Positions 42,498-49,942 of a DNA stretch of 64,000 nt are shown here, in pieces; the stretch's first letter is position 1, and every line of letters begins with the position of its first letter. Source of the DNA: Flavobacteriales bacterium (lineage in GTDB: Bacteria; Bacteroidota; Bacteroidia; Flavobacteriales; UBA1820). The stretch spans positions 1 to 64,000 of the forward strand of contig QALN01000013.1 in assembly GCA_003150615.1 (NCBI GenBank), written 5' to 3'. The notes under the pieces are model-generated. The model did not search any database, was not told the origin of the DNA, and worked only from the letters and a program-made list of their open reading frames with translations. Made by a program: the position numbers and the translations under genes.

Positions 42498-42517
42498 GTA
42501 CTTAATGGTATAGTAGT

Positions 42518-42525
42518 TAACTTTG
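42518..42525 (+). promoter_or_regulatory. -7 element TAACTTTG before the holin-like gene
   Basis: It matches TAnnTTTG and lies 15 bases before ATG 42541, which supports that start over the earlier GTG/TTG codons. Independent transcription would let holin timing differ from the adhesin operon. Confidence 0.6.
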
Positions 42526-42540
42526 CGAGTAGGGTATAAA

Positions 42541-43104
42541 ATGAAAGACAAAGACATGATAGAGCGAGTGGGGGCTTTGTGGAATATTGCGCTTGCGTAT
42601 GGTGCCTCTTGTTGGGCTTATTTCCAGCCAGTACACCATTTATTGACCGTATTACTTATAGTATTAATAGCGAATTTATTGGCTAGGTTAGCGCAAAGCG
42701 TAAGAGGCTGGAAGCTCCGACGAAGTCGTAGAAGACGGTTTAGTTTTAAGAGATGGTTTAGGGAGGTCAGGTTTACTGATATTCTTAAGGAGTTCGCTTT
42801 GTCTTGTTTTATAGTAATGACATTATGTGTTATATATAAGACGTTATACCCGATCGAGGAGGAGGCTAGCATGATACTTACCGTAACCAAATATGGTGTG
42901 TATATAGCCCTTGTGGGATATGTCATGCTTTTCTTGAATACCATAGGGGATACTTTCGCTGACGCTTATTTGGTTAAGGTATTCAAGGCCGTGTTTAAGA
43001 GGATAAACGTATTCAAGATGTTTAGTTTTTCCAAGAACATACCTGACGAGACGTTTGACGATATAAAGAAGATTGCTGATGATGATGTTAAGGATAAGTC
43101 TTAG
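42541..43104 (+). CDS. Candidate holin (multi-pass membrane protein)
   Basis: The start ATG 42541 gives 187 residues. Hydrophobic segments lie near residues 15-30, 35-50, 90-107 and 120-140. A strongly basic loop (LRRSRRRRFSFKRWFREV) sits between the second and third and marks the cytoplasmic side. The tail is charged. Location between an M15 endolysin and a u-spanin-like gene makes a holin the best reading, although it is larger than most holins. It overlaps the spanin-like gene by 32 bases. Confidence 0.65.
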   Translation: MKDKDMIERVGALWNIALAYGASCWAYFQPVHHLLTVLLIVLIANLLARLAQSVRGWKLRRSRRRRFSFKRWFREVRFTDILKEFALSCFIVMTLCVIYKTLYPIEEEASMILTVTKYGVYIALVGYVMLFLNTIGDTFADAYLVKVFKAVFKRINVFKMFSFSKNIPDETFDDIKKIADDDVKDKS

Positions 43105-43582
43105 GGCTGTTTTTTGTTTAGGTCTGTCGCTGTTCCTGTCCTCTTGCGGAAGTAGGAGGCAGGTTAGCGAAACGTCTATTGATAGCCGGTTGATCAGCAG
43201 GATAGAGACGATGATAGATGAGGTTGTAGACCGTAAGGTGGTGGAGATAAAGACATCTGATCTTAATGCCGATATCGTTATAACTAAGAGGAAGTTCGAT
43301 ACGGACAAGGATGTTGATCCTGCCACGGGGGAGCGACCGGTGTCCTCGCAGACAGATACCCATATCGTCATTGGCCTGCGGGACAGCACGGTGACGGCCG
43401 ATTCCGTTGGAGTCAATAAGACGAGGAATGATATAAAGGATTTGGACAATAAGATAGATATCAAATCTAAGGATGTAGATGATAAGAAGGGATCAAGATG
43501 GCCTATAGCGTGGATAGTAGCTGGTATCTCGATGATATTGTTGGTATTGGTATATATATTAAATAGGATAAAGATTTTATGA
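43073..43582 (+). CDS. Candidate u-spanin (lipoprotein with C-terminal transmembrane helix)
   Basis: The protein (169 residues) begins with a lipoprotein signal ending LFLSSC (Cys25) and finishes with a transmembrane helix (WIVAGISMILLVLVYIL) and a short basic tail. Outer-membrane lipid anchor plus inner-membrane C-terminal helix is exactly the topology of unimolecular spanins, which fuse the two membranes in the last lysis step. The 100-residue periplasmic part is charged and beta/coil-like. Next to endolysin and holin, it completes a three-gene lysis cassette. Confidence 0.75.
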   Translation: MLMMMLRISLRAVFCLGLSLFLSSCGSRRQVSETSIDSRLISRIETMIDEVVDRKVVEIKTSDLNADIVITKRKFDTDKDVDPATGERPVSSQTDTHIVIGLRDSTVTADSVGVNKTRNDIKDLDNKIDIKSKDVDDKKGSRWPIAWIVAGISMILLVLVYILNRIKIL

Positions 43583-44235
43583 GAAGAAGAATGTTGAATA
43601 ATAATAATGATGATCTTGTTGATGAACATACAAGGTTTTTGATGAGATTTGATAATAATTTTAAGGTTGATGGATACCCCCCCCCTAATATTGAGGATGG
43701 TTTAAGCATCAAGGGAGGGGAGTTTATTAACGATTCTACAAGGACTGGATACAAATACACGAATATGTCCGATTCTTATGGAATGATCGATACATCCAAT
43801 GTATTGTCATCCATTTATTTTAACGATGGAGATCCATTTACTATTGATTTTTGGTATAAGCCATTAGCTGTCATTGATGGCTGCGTTGTTGGTCATGAAT
43901 GGACTAACGGTTTTTTTTATTTTGGTATAGCTAATGAAAATGGCTTATGTTTGTATTTCGCCACTCATAGAGGATCATATGGGATCAAGGCAGGTAATGT
44001 AAATGTTGGTAAATGGTATCATGTTGCTATGGTAAGGGATATTAACAATAAGTTGTTTTGTTTTATGGATGGTATTCTTGTAGGTCAGTTACAATGCCCT
44101 AGTTATTCGTTGAGGTTATATAATATAGATCTTAATAAACAAAGGGATGGCAGTAATAGAGGATCTTTTGTGATAGATAATTTCAGGATAAGCGATGTGG
44201 CTAGATGGGTATCTGATTTCACACCACCCACCTAA
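43579..44235 (+). CDS. Lectin-like (LamG/concanavalin fold) protein with poly-C tract
   Basis: This 218-residue protein overlaps the spanin gene by 4 bases. Residues 60-215 fit the LamG/concanavalin-like jelly roll: FTIDFWYKPLAVIDG, then FYFGIANENGLCLYF, then VGKWYHVAMVRDINNKLFCF, then FVIDNFRISDVARW. Such domains bind carbohydrate in phage fibres. Codons for GYPPPN contain nine consecutive C (43677-43685), so slippage would cut off the lectin domain. With the current length the gene is in frame. It closes the rightward operon before tRNA-Cys. Confidence 0.75.
   Translation: MRRRMLNNNNDDLVDEHTRFLMRFDNNFKVDGYPPPNIEDGLSIKGGEFINDSTRTGYKYTNMSDSYGMIDTSNVLSSIYFNDGDPFTIDFWYKPLAVIDGCVVGHEWTNGFFYFGIANENGLCLYFATHRGSYGIKAGNVNVGKWYHVAMVRDINNKLFCFMDGILVGQLQCPSYSLRLYNIDLNKQRDGSNRGSFVIDNFRISDVARWVSDFTPPT
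43677..43685 (+). repeat. Mononucleotide tract of nine C inside the lectin-like gene
   Basis: It lies about 34 codons into the gene, upstream of the lectin domain. One-base slippage would switch the protein off. Confidence 0.75.
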
Positions 44236-44252
44236 ATAAAAAAAATGGACTA

Positions 44253-44274
44253 TGATCTCTCACCGTCCATTATC
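44253..44274 (+). terminator. Hairpin after the lectin-like gene
   Basis: TGGAC and GTCCA arms with flanking A-T pairs (AATGGAC/GTCCATT) form a stem about 10-15 bases past the stop. It is preceded by an A-run, as for a bidirectional terminator. The edges are approximate. Confidence 0.5.
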
Positions 44275-44308
44275 TAATTAGTTTTTAAAGGATATGCAAA
44301 TATCATAG

Positions 44309-44380
44309 AGGTCAGTCCCGGATTCGAACCGGGGTATATGGTTTTGCAGACCACCGACTAAACCGCTCATCCAACCGACC
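44309..44380 (-). tRNA. tRNA-Cys (anticodon GCA)
   Basis: A 72-base cloverleaf lies on the minus strand amid rightward genes. The acceptor is GGTCGGT/ACTGACC, the anticodon loop CTGCAAA and the T-arm contains GGTTCGAATCC. The discriminator is T, the identity base of bacterial tRNA-Cys. It suits the unusually cysteine-rich fibre proteins of this phage. Confidence 0.92.
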
Positions 44381-44520
44381 GCATCGCGAATATAAAATTT
44401 TGTCTTTGACCAGACAACTTTTTTGACCAGATTTTTACCCAATCAGAAACTGCCTTGAAGAAAATCCCTTATCTAGTAGACACTAAGTGAGGCAATATCT
44501 CTTTGAGGTCTATCTCTGTT

Positions 44521-44628
44521 GACACCAAAGGGAATGTGGCGGCTCCGTGAGGCAGGGCAGGAGGTATCCCCACACGGCCGGCAAGGAGCGGAGCGACTCG
44601 TAGCCCACCTCCCTTTTCCCCTTGGCAT
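44521..44628. repeat. Inverted-repeat-bracketed GC-rich cassette, unit D
   Basis: The arms ACCAAAGGGAATGTGG and CCTCCCTTTTCCCCTTGG-type are complementary in their outer part. The core shares CCGTGAGGCAGG with unit C, 27.6 kb away. It is followed by the perfect palindrome ACGCTTAAGCGT. No coding frame is supported. Confidence 0.65.
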
Positions 44629-44901
44629 ATTACGCTTAAGCGTTGGAAAGAAGTAAACATATCAATGCATTAACGTCTGATGTAGGTAGTTGTTTGTCGA
44701 TTAAAGATCCATAGACAACATAAGTAGATGTCAAAAATACACTAAACTAAATTATTGATATAAGTTATTGTTGAGATCTTGATTTTTCAATCTACTACAT
44801 ATTTTCATGTTAATGTAATTAAGTTATATACTTTAGATAATAACAAAGCGTTAGCTAACTCTTTTTAATCAATCAACTTATGAGATAAATAAAGAAAATC
44901 T
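44629..44901. other. AT-rich non-coding spacer
   Basis: No gene or RNA is recognised between unit D and the small leftward frame. The DNA is AT-rich with no long palindromes apart from the one at about 44632-44643. Confidence 0.5.
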
Positions 44902-45099
44902 TTATAATGAGACTCCCTTCTTAAGGGGGCGAAAGTTTCTTATATCACATGTCACAAAATAGACAACTGTGTTTATAAAAGAAGGTGGATAAATAAATTC
45001 ATCTCTTTTCTTAACTATCCCTACGATAGTCTCCCTACGCAATGTCCAAGTTGGATTTCGACCATAGCGATCGCCGTAAAAAGCCGTGATCATAAACAA
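44902..45099 (-). CDS. Doubtful small leftward gene, 65 residues
   Basis: The frame encodes a basic peptide with an aromatic N-terminal part (MFMITAFYGDRYGRNPTWTL) and mixed composition that is not obviously noise. It opposes the local transcription and has no clear promoter. It could be real, since tRNA-Cys next to it is also leftward, but support is weak. Confidence 0.3.
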   Translation of the reverse strand: MFMITAFYGDRYGRNPTWTLRRETIVGIVKKRDEFIYPPSFINTVVYFVTCDIRNFRPLKKGVSL

Positions 45100-45101
45100 A
45101 A

Positions 45102-45131
45102 AAAATGAGTACTTTCACAAGCACTCATTTT
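45102..45131. terminator. Hairpin AAAATGAGT/ACTCATTTT
   Basis: A 9-bp stem with a 12-base loop flanked by A and T runs can work on both strands. Its right arm overlaps the -33 element of the next promoter. Confidence 0.6.
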
Positions 45132-45158
45132 GAAACGACAAAGTTTTTAGTATCTTTG
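45129..45158 (+). promoter_or_regulatory. Bacteroidetes-type promoter
   Basis: TTTG at 45129-45132, an 18-base gap and TATCTTTG at 45151-45158 lie upstream of the gene at 45180. Confidence 0.75.
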
Positions 45159-45179
45159 TACTATACTAAAATTTAACAT

Positions 45180-46217
45180 ATGGCAAATTTAACATTAATA
45201 TTCGACCAATTTGTATCTTTCTCAGAAAAAAAGAGGGTGTCAGAAGAAAATAGAGCCTTGAGGAGGGATTCCGGCAAGGTCATCCTACCTTATTTGTTTA
45301 ATGACAATGCTAATCCTTGTTGCGACAACCCTAGGATAAAGCGTCAATCATCATCCAAGTCAGAGATACTTGAGAAGCCGATATCGGAGACACTGATAGG
45401 TATTCTTATCATATGCCTTGACCCTATAAGGTTTAGGGCGTTGGGGATCCAATACAACATCAAGTCGTTCTATTACTTTGTGAATGAAATAGTTAATTAC
45501 TATATCAAGCACCATCGTCTGGGTGGTGATAATCTTGCTTATCAGATAAAGTTAGTTAGGTGGCTTTTAATCAGTTATGTTAACGTAGCTGTTGTTCACG
45601 GTTATTATGCTATGGTGAGGAAGGCGAAGAAAGAGCATCCTGATCTTTTCGTGCATAGGAGCAAGGCTAGATATTATTATTGGGACAATTGCCCTCCTAA
45701 ACATCGTAAGCTAGAGGATGAACGAAATATAAATAATCCTACCTATAAAGCCCATGAGTGCAATAGGAAGCGCGCCGAGGATATCAAACGTGTTGTTTAT
45801 GACTCCATGGATTCGATCAGGAAACGTGACCTTAAGGATTTCGTGTCCTCCAAAAACAATGGGGTGAGCATTTCTTTTAAGGAAAAGGTGCGAAACAAGG
45901 TCAGGAAGAAGGGCTTTGGTAATGTCAGTATCAAGACCATAGAGAGGGCTATAAGGAGCTATTTGGAAGAGTGTGATGTTACTTTCTCCGAGTTTGTTAA
46001 GAAGGTGAGGGAATTGGATAATAAGATAAGGGAAGTCAAGTCTGCTTTTGGTAAGGCTAAGAGAATCAGGATATTTGGTATTAAGACATATGATTATGTG
46101 TCTGGCGATGAGGTAGTTGACGAGTTTGGCATGGCTGCGTTGTCTGATGAGGTGTGGATTCCTGATAATAGCACACCGTTCCTTGATGATTATATTGAAT
46201 CGCAGTATTCTTCTTAG
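45180..46217 (+). CDS. Basic helix-turn-helix protein
   Basis: This 345-residue protein is helical and basic throughout. The segment FGNVSIKTIERAIRSYLEEC (about 240-260) is an HTH-like recognition unit. Its layout (long helical front, HTH near the C-terminal third) resembles the protein at 15029-16111. It has its own strong promoter and lies next to a non-coding cassette, as the other does. It could be a late-gene activator or a replication factor. No named family is recognised. Confidence 0.55.
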   Translation: MANLTLIFDQFVSFSEKKRVSEENRALRRDSGKVILPYLFNDNANPCCDNPRIKRQSSSKSEILEKPISETLIGILIICLDPIRFRALGIQYNIKSFYYFVNEIVNYYIKHHRLGGDNLAYQIKLVRWLLISYVNVAVVHGYYAMVRKAKKEHPDLFVHRSKARYYYWDNCPPKHRKLEDERNINNPTYKAHECNRKRAEDIKRVVYDSMDSIRKRDLKDFVSSKNNGVSISFKEKVRNKVRKKGFGNVSIKTIERAIRSYLEECDVTFSEFVKKVRELDNKIREVKSAFGKAKRIRIFGIKTYDYVSGDEVVDEFGMAALSDEVWIPDNSTPFLDDYIESQYSS

Positions 46218-46256
46218 CGAGGAAGATCTACTTGCAGCTCTTATCTTGTAGCTTCA

Positions 46257-46286
46257 TTTGTCATATTGTTCAAATTAGTATCTTTG
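46257..46286 (+). promoter_or_regulatory. Bacteroidetes-type promoter
   Basis: TTTG at 46257-46260, an 18-base gap and TATCTTTG at 46279-46286 precede the gene at 46303. Confidence 0.75.
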
Positions 46287-46302
46287 TGAAAAAGATATAC
46301 AA

Positions 46303-47181
46303 ATGAATCAAATAAACATTATACCGAAGATAATTCATGATAAGTTCGCCGCAAGGATTATCATGGATGATTACGATATAGAGAAACCTATCGTTATTAC
46401 TGTCGTGGCTAGACGTAACGATGGAGAGTATAATACCCAGATACTAACATACCCGACATCTGGCGTTGATTATGAGGGTAATGTAAGGATGGTGTTTTTC
46501 GATGTCGCTAGGTCTCATGTTTGCCAGATAACATCTGTGTTTATCAACGGTCATGAGGTCAAGACATATTATACCGATGTCCCGGATCTTGATATGCAGG
46601 CTCGTTATGACGATAGCTTATGCCGGTACGATAAGAAGGTTAATATGAATGACATTCGGCTGTCATTTCAGGTGCTAGAGACACGTGATCCTAAGGTGCT
46701 TCAGGTATTGGATGAGTCTGAGTGGGGGCTGCTGGAGGACAGGAAGGCGATCATCGAGATCACTACGCCGGGCATGTCCGACCCCGCTACGTTGTTCCTT
46801 GGCAAGAATCAGGTCAATACCTTTACTAGCCTAACATTAGGCCTCAATTGCTTTAATTACGATGATTGTAATGTCAAGTACCTTGATCTACCTGATGGTA
46901 TATATGATATCAAGATCATAGGTAGCCCTTCTACTTACAACTTCAGTCGCAAGTATCTTAAGACGGATCTTATACGTAGACGTCTTGATCGGCTATGGAT
47001 TAAGACCGATATCTTGTGTGAGGATAAGGATAAGGATCTTATAGGCAAGATACAGGAGATGGAGACGCTTATGGCTGTAGCGGAGGCTAACGTCAGGTTG
47101 GATAACATAGAGGCCGCTCATGAGATTATTGATCGTGTCGGAGGGCTTCTTGAGATGGCTACTAATTGCGTGGATTGTTAA
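46303..47181 (+). CDS. Structural protein, probable fibre base
   Basis: The protein has 292 residues. Residues 1-95 form a beta-sandwich-like domain (PIVITVVARRNDGEYNTQILTY) and 115-215 a second. The C-terminal 50 residues are a helix (AEANVRLDNIEAAHEIIDRV) ending in CVDC. This resembles an upper-baseplate/BppU-like organisation, where N-terminal domains dock and a helix trimerises. The three small genes after it look like its partners. The family is not certain. Confidence 0.5.
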   Translation: MNQINIIPKIIHDKFAARIIMDDYDIEKPIVITVVARRNDGEYNTQILTYPTSGVDYEGNVRMVFFDVARSHVCQITSVFINGHEVKTYYTDVPDLDMQARYDDSLCRYDKKVNMNDIRLSFQVLETRDPKVLQVLDESEWGLLEDRKAIIEITTPGMSDPATLFLGKNQVNTFTSLTLGLNCFNYDDCNVKYLDLPDGIYDIKIIGSPSTYNFSRKYLKTDLIRRRLDRLWIKTDILCEDKDKDLIGKIQEMETLMAVAEANVRLDNIEAAHEIIDRVGGLLEMATNCVDC

Positions 47182-47199
47182 ACATAAAAATATTTAGTC

Positions 47200-47550
47200 G
47201 TGGGTTGTAATACTTGTAAGGAAAAGGCGTTAAAGGCCGAGAGAGAAAGAATTGAGAGAAGTATGATGAATCGTGCTTCCTCTACCGTTGTTGGCGATAT
47301 GGAATACGCTTCTAGGAGCACCGCCGGTTGTATGGTCATGCTCGATCCGTTGAAGACCATGGAGCGTGACGTGGTGAGCATATACAAACAGACCCGTACC
47401 ATAGGTGACGTGGGTATCGTCTATCTCAACATGCAGAAGAAGATCCGTGAGTGGATCAAGAACCTGCCATATGGATGCCCGCCTGACGAGGAGGTACAAG
47501 AAATGAGAAAGGAGATACTAGATGGGCGCGCAATCTATATCAAACCTTGA
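47200..47550 (+). CDS. Small Cys-containing helical protein (GTG start)
   Basis: This 116-residue protein starts at GTG 47200 and begins MGCNTCKEKALKAE. A helix-rich chain follows, with a late YGCPPDEE. The CxxC at the start matches other small fibre-module proteins here. It overlaps the next gene by 29 bases. Function is unknown; a fibre adaptor or chaperone is plausible. Confidence 0.55.
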   Translation: MGCNTCKEKALKAERERIERSMMNRASSTVVGDMEYASRSTAGCMVMLDPLKTMERDVVSIYKQTRTIGDVGIVYLNMQKKIREWIKNLPYGCPPDEEVQEMRKEILDGRAIYIKP

Positions 47551-47764
47551 TAGAATAGATCTATGTAAGGTCGTAGATGAATGGCTTTCTTGCCAATGGA
47601 GTGGATACATGAGGTACCATAGGTATAGGATCGGGGACAAGCCCGATGTATCTTATTGGGGCAAGATAATTCGTCTGCAAAGGTCATTATGCGATAATGA
47701 TTGCGGGTTATGCCCGGATGAGGTAAGATCGTTAAAGGAACGTGTTAATAAGTTGCTGGCATGA
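47522..47764 (+). CDS. Small Cys-containing protein, 80 residues
   Basis: It is helical with CQW and CDNDCGLC motifs and a C-terminal helix (PDEVRSLKERVNKLLA). It overlaps both neighbours, so it is part of a coupled set. The function is not recognised. Confidence 0.55.
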   Translation: MGAQSISNLDRIDLCKVVDEWLSCQWSGYMRYHRYRIGDKPDVSYWGKIIRLQRSLCDNDCGLCPDEVRSLKERVNKLLA

Positions 47765-48021
47765 AAAAATATAACTGTTCACATATAACTCCGTCCACTT
47801 GCGTACCCTACGAGGGTGATCTCCCAGAGTGGTCAAAATATAAGGACTCTGATGAGTGTGTTATGGTCTCCGACGTGATAGAGGAGATATACGAAGAGCT
47901 AACCCGTATCAGGGAGGCTATAGATGTCCGGGATCTCGGCGAGTCTTGTGTTAAGATAAATGGCGATAAGACCGTATCGAAAATCCTTTACGCTATTGAA
48001 GATAAGATTTGCAATGGGTAA
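47761..48021 (+). CDS. Small fibre-neck-like protein
   Basis: This 86-residue protein has the pattern C.PYEGDLPEW followed by a helix with IEEIYEELTRIREAI and a late short domain. The pattern 'Cys - short beta - helix' recurs in the small proteins encoded at 50818-51876. I read it as a trimerisation neck of fibres. It ends before a strong terminator. Confidence 0.5.
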   Translation: MKKYNCSHITPSTCVPYEGDLPEWSKYKDSDECVMVSDVIEEIYEELTRIREAIDVRDLGESCVKINGDKTVSKILYAIEDKICNG

Positions 48022-48051
48022 TTAATGTCCTGATTTTAGGATATTAAAAAT

Positions 48052-48092
48052 AGCCAATTGGATTGTGTTTGTCACACCAATTGGCTATTTTT
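48052..48092 (+). terminator. Strong terminator (AGCCAATTGG stem)
   Basis: A perfect 10-bp stem with a 15-base loop is followed by ATTTTTG. A second GC-rich hairpin, GTCCGC/GCGGAC, lies at 48097-48124. Confidence 0.88.
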
Positions 48093-48164
48093 GTATGTCC
48101 GCCGACTCTCACGAGGGAGCGGACATAAACTATTTAATTATTAATCTCAAAATTAGACTAAAAA

Positions 48165-48848
48165 ATGAAGACGGTTAATGTTTTGACGAGAAAAATGGGC
48201 GATTTTAACGTTTTTCAAAGAACTAGTGATGGTTATTTTGATGCCAATAGTTTACTTAAGCAATGGAATGATAATCCTGAGAACACGAGAAGACGGCTTG
48301 ATGATTTTATGAATAGTAGTAGAACTAAGGAATTTGTTAGTGCTTTATCTGAGGATGAAAGCCATAGGAGAAAAATCGACATTGGTGATAATCAATTAGT
48401 TATAAAAGTGAAAGGTAAGACGACTAAGCATGGTAAGACTCCTGATAAGGTATGGATGCATCCTCTGTTGTTTATAAAATTTGCCATGTGGATAAATCCT
48501 AGATTCGAAGTTCAGGTATTGAGATTTGTGCATGATCAACTTATAGATTACAGGGATAAAGCTGGTGATGCCTATAAGAGGATGTCTTCCGCTTTGTCTA
48601 AAATAATTGAACCTTCAAGACTAAGGGATAAAATACAAGATTTGGCTAGATCCGTAAATATTATTGTCTATGGGCTTCATGAGACTATGATAAGAAATTC
48701 TGTTGGAGAGGAGGCTAAGGCTAAAGAGTTGATGGAGCTGGAGATTGATATAGCTAAGATGATTGAATTTGGATATATAGTTACCGAGGAACAGTTAAGG
48801 GATTATCTGTATAAGGTTTTGAGAAGCAAAAAGGCTCTTCCTTTGTGA
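48165..48848 (+). CDS. KilA-N domain protein, copy 1
   Basis: The protein (227 residues) matches the KilA-N pattern: SDGYFDANSLLKQWN, RRLDDFMNSSRTKEF, a TPDKVWMHPLLFIKFAMWIN block and FEVQVLRFVHDQLIDYR. KilA-N is a DNA-binding domain spread across phages and large DNA viruses. The C-terminal half is helical. A paralog lies at 49943-50686, on the other side of a DUF5977-repeat gene. It may regulate fibre genes or late transcription; the role is inferred. Confidence 0.82.
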   Translation: MKTVNVLTRKMGDFNVFQRTSDGYFDANSLLKQWNDNPENTRRRLDDFMNSSRTKEFVSALSEDESHRRKIDIGDNQLVIKVKGKTTKHGKTPDKVWMHPLLFIKFAMWINPRFEVQVLRFVHDQLIDYRDKAGDAYKRMSSALSKIIEPSRLRDKIQDLARSVNIIVYGLHETMIRNSVGEEAKAKELMELEIDIAKMIEFGYIVTEEQLRDYLYKVLRSKKALPL

Positions 48849-48861
48849 TTTGGATTTTAAT

Positions 48862-48871
48862 CGTATATTTG
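48862..48871 (+). promoter_or_regulatory. Promoter upstream of the small DUF5977 fibre gene
   Basis: TATATTTG at 48864-48871 has TTTG at 48842-48845 with an 18-base gap. It justifies ATG 48889 as the gene start. Confidence 0.7.
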
Positions 48872-48888
48872 TGTCAAAGTTAATTACG

Positions 48889-49734
48889 ATGATATACGGC
48901 AATAAAGAAATAGTACGGACGTTCACCAGAAACAACCTGCCTGCCGGATATGTGGGTGGCTCTGTTGACTACCGGGTCCCGGCCGATGTTTATTTTGGCG
49001 ATACGCAGGAGGAGGCTGATAGTAAGGCTGAGGATGATGTCAATGCCAACGGTCAGGATTACGCCAACACATATGCCGACATAATACCGGCTGTATGGTA
49101 TAATGATCAGGTATGCGATGAGTTTATCAAGAACGATTGCGTAAGTGGTAAGGGGTCCAAGGAACAAATATGCGTAGAGGAAGGCAGGTTTGTGTCATAC
49201 GTATCCAAGAAAGACGCCAATGATAAGGCTAGGGCGGAGCTGGGACGGATCGGGCAGGGTGAGGCCAACGCCGTCGGGGCTTGCTGCGAGGACTGGGCCT
49301 CACAGCCTCTTCGTGGCTTGTTTTACAAGAACGATTGTGAGACCGGGACATCAGGTAAAGAAGGTATTGTGTATGAATTGCCAGCCGGAGCCGTCATATC
49401 CGATATATCCCAGATTGATGCTGATACGTTAGCTTATAGGAAGTTCATGAAAGAAGGTCAGGAGAAGGCTAACGCCGAGGGTAGTTGTTCACCTGTATTC
49501 TATAATACGAAGATCGGTGATTGGTTTGAAAAGGTATGTCCGTTTGGATATAAATCAGGTAGGGTATATTATTCTATCAAAGCCAACAGGTTTAGGTCAT
49601 GGATATCAGTAGAGGATGCCAACGCCAAAGCTCGTGAGGTTTTGATGGTAGAGGGGCAGGAGTACGCTGATCTTAATCTTGAGTGCGAGAAATGGATTGA
49701 GAATATTGATCAAGAGGATCAATGTTATTGGTGA
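48889..49734 (+). CDS. DUF5977-repeat fibre protein, short form
   Basis: I chose ATG 48889 because a promoter occupies the longer upstream frame. The 281 residues hold four repeats of the DUF5977 type. Each repeat has an NNC or NDC segment, a V.Y.VPA.-type strand and a helix with ADSKAEDDVNANGQDYAN-like sequence, about 60-65 residues long. The giant gene at 52993 uses the same repeat about 15-17 times. It is probably a short fibre or a donor of repeat units for the long fibre. A terminator follows. Confidence 0.75.
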   Translation: MIYGNKEIVRTFTRNNLPAGYVGGSVDYRVPADVYFGDTQEEADSKAEDDVNANGQDYANTYADIIPAVWYNDQVCDEFIKNDCVSGKGSKEQICVEEGRFVSYVSKKDANDKARAELGRIGQGEANAVGACCEDWASQPLRGLFYKNDCETGTSGKEGIVYELPAGAVISDISQIDADTLAYRKFMKEGQEKANAEGSCSPVFYNTKIGDWFEKVCPFGYKSGRVYYSIKANRFRSWISVEDANAKAREVLMVEGQEYADLNLECEKWIENIDQEDQCYW

Positions 49735-49774
49735 TGATGCGCGTTTAGTTTTCCATAATAGTTGATTTAGTGTT

Positions 49775-49806
49775 TGGAGGGGATTGTATATCTCCTCCAT
49801 TTTTTG
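49775..49806 (+). terminator. Terminator after the short DUF5977 gene
   Basis: TGGAGGGGA and TCTCCTCCA arms form a stem followed by six T. Confidence 0.8.
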
Positions 49807-49870
49807 TATATATATCAATGGTGATAAGTTTATATACTGCAATACAGTTGTTTGTATGTTGAATATGTTT

Positions 49871-49878
49871 TATATTTG
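49871..49878 (+). promoter_or_regulatory. -7 element TATATTTG before KilA-N copy 2
   Basis: TTG at 49848-49850 with a 20-base gap can serve as -33. The gene starts at 49943 after a 60-base leader. Confidence 0.6.
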
Positions 49879-49942
49879 CATACCTATCTATTCATCTCGA
49901 ACCGATAGGTATTATGTTTAATTTAAAATATTGTTCAAAGTT

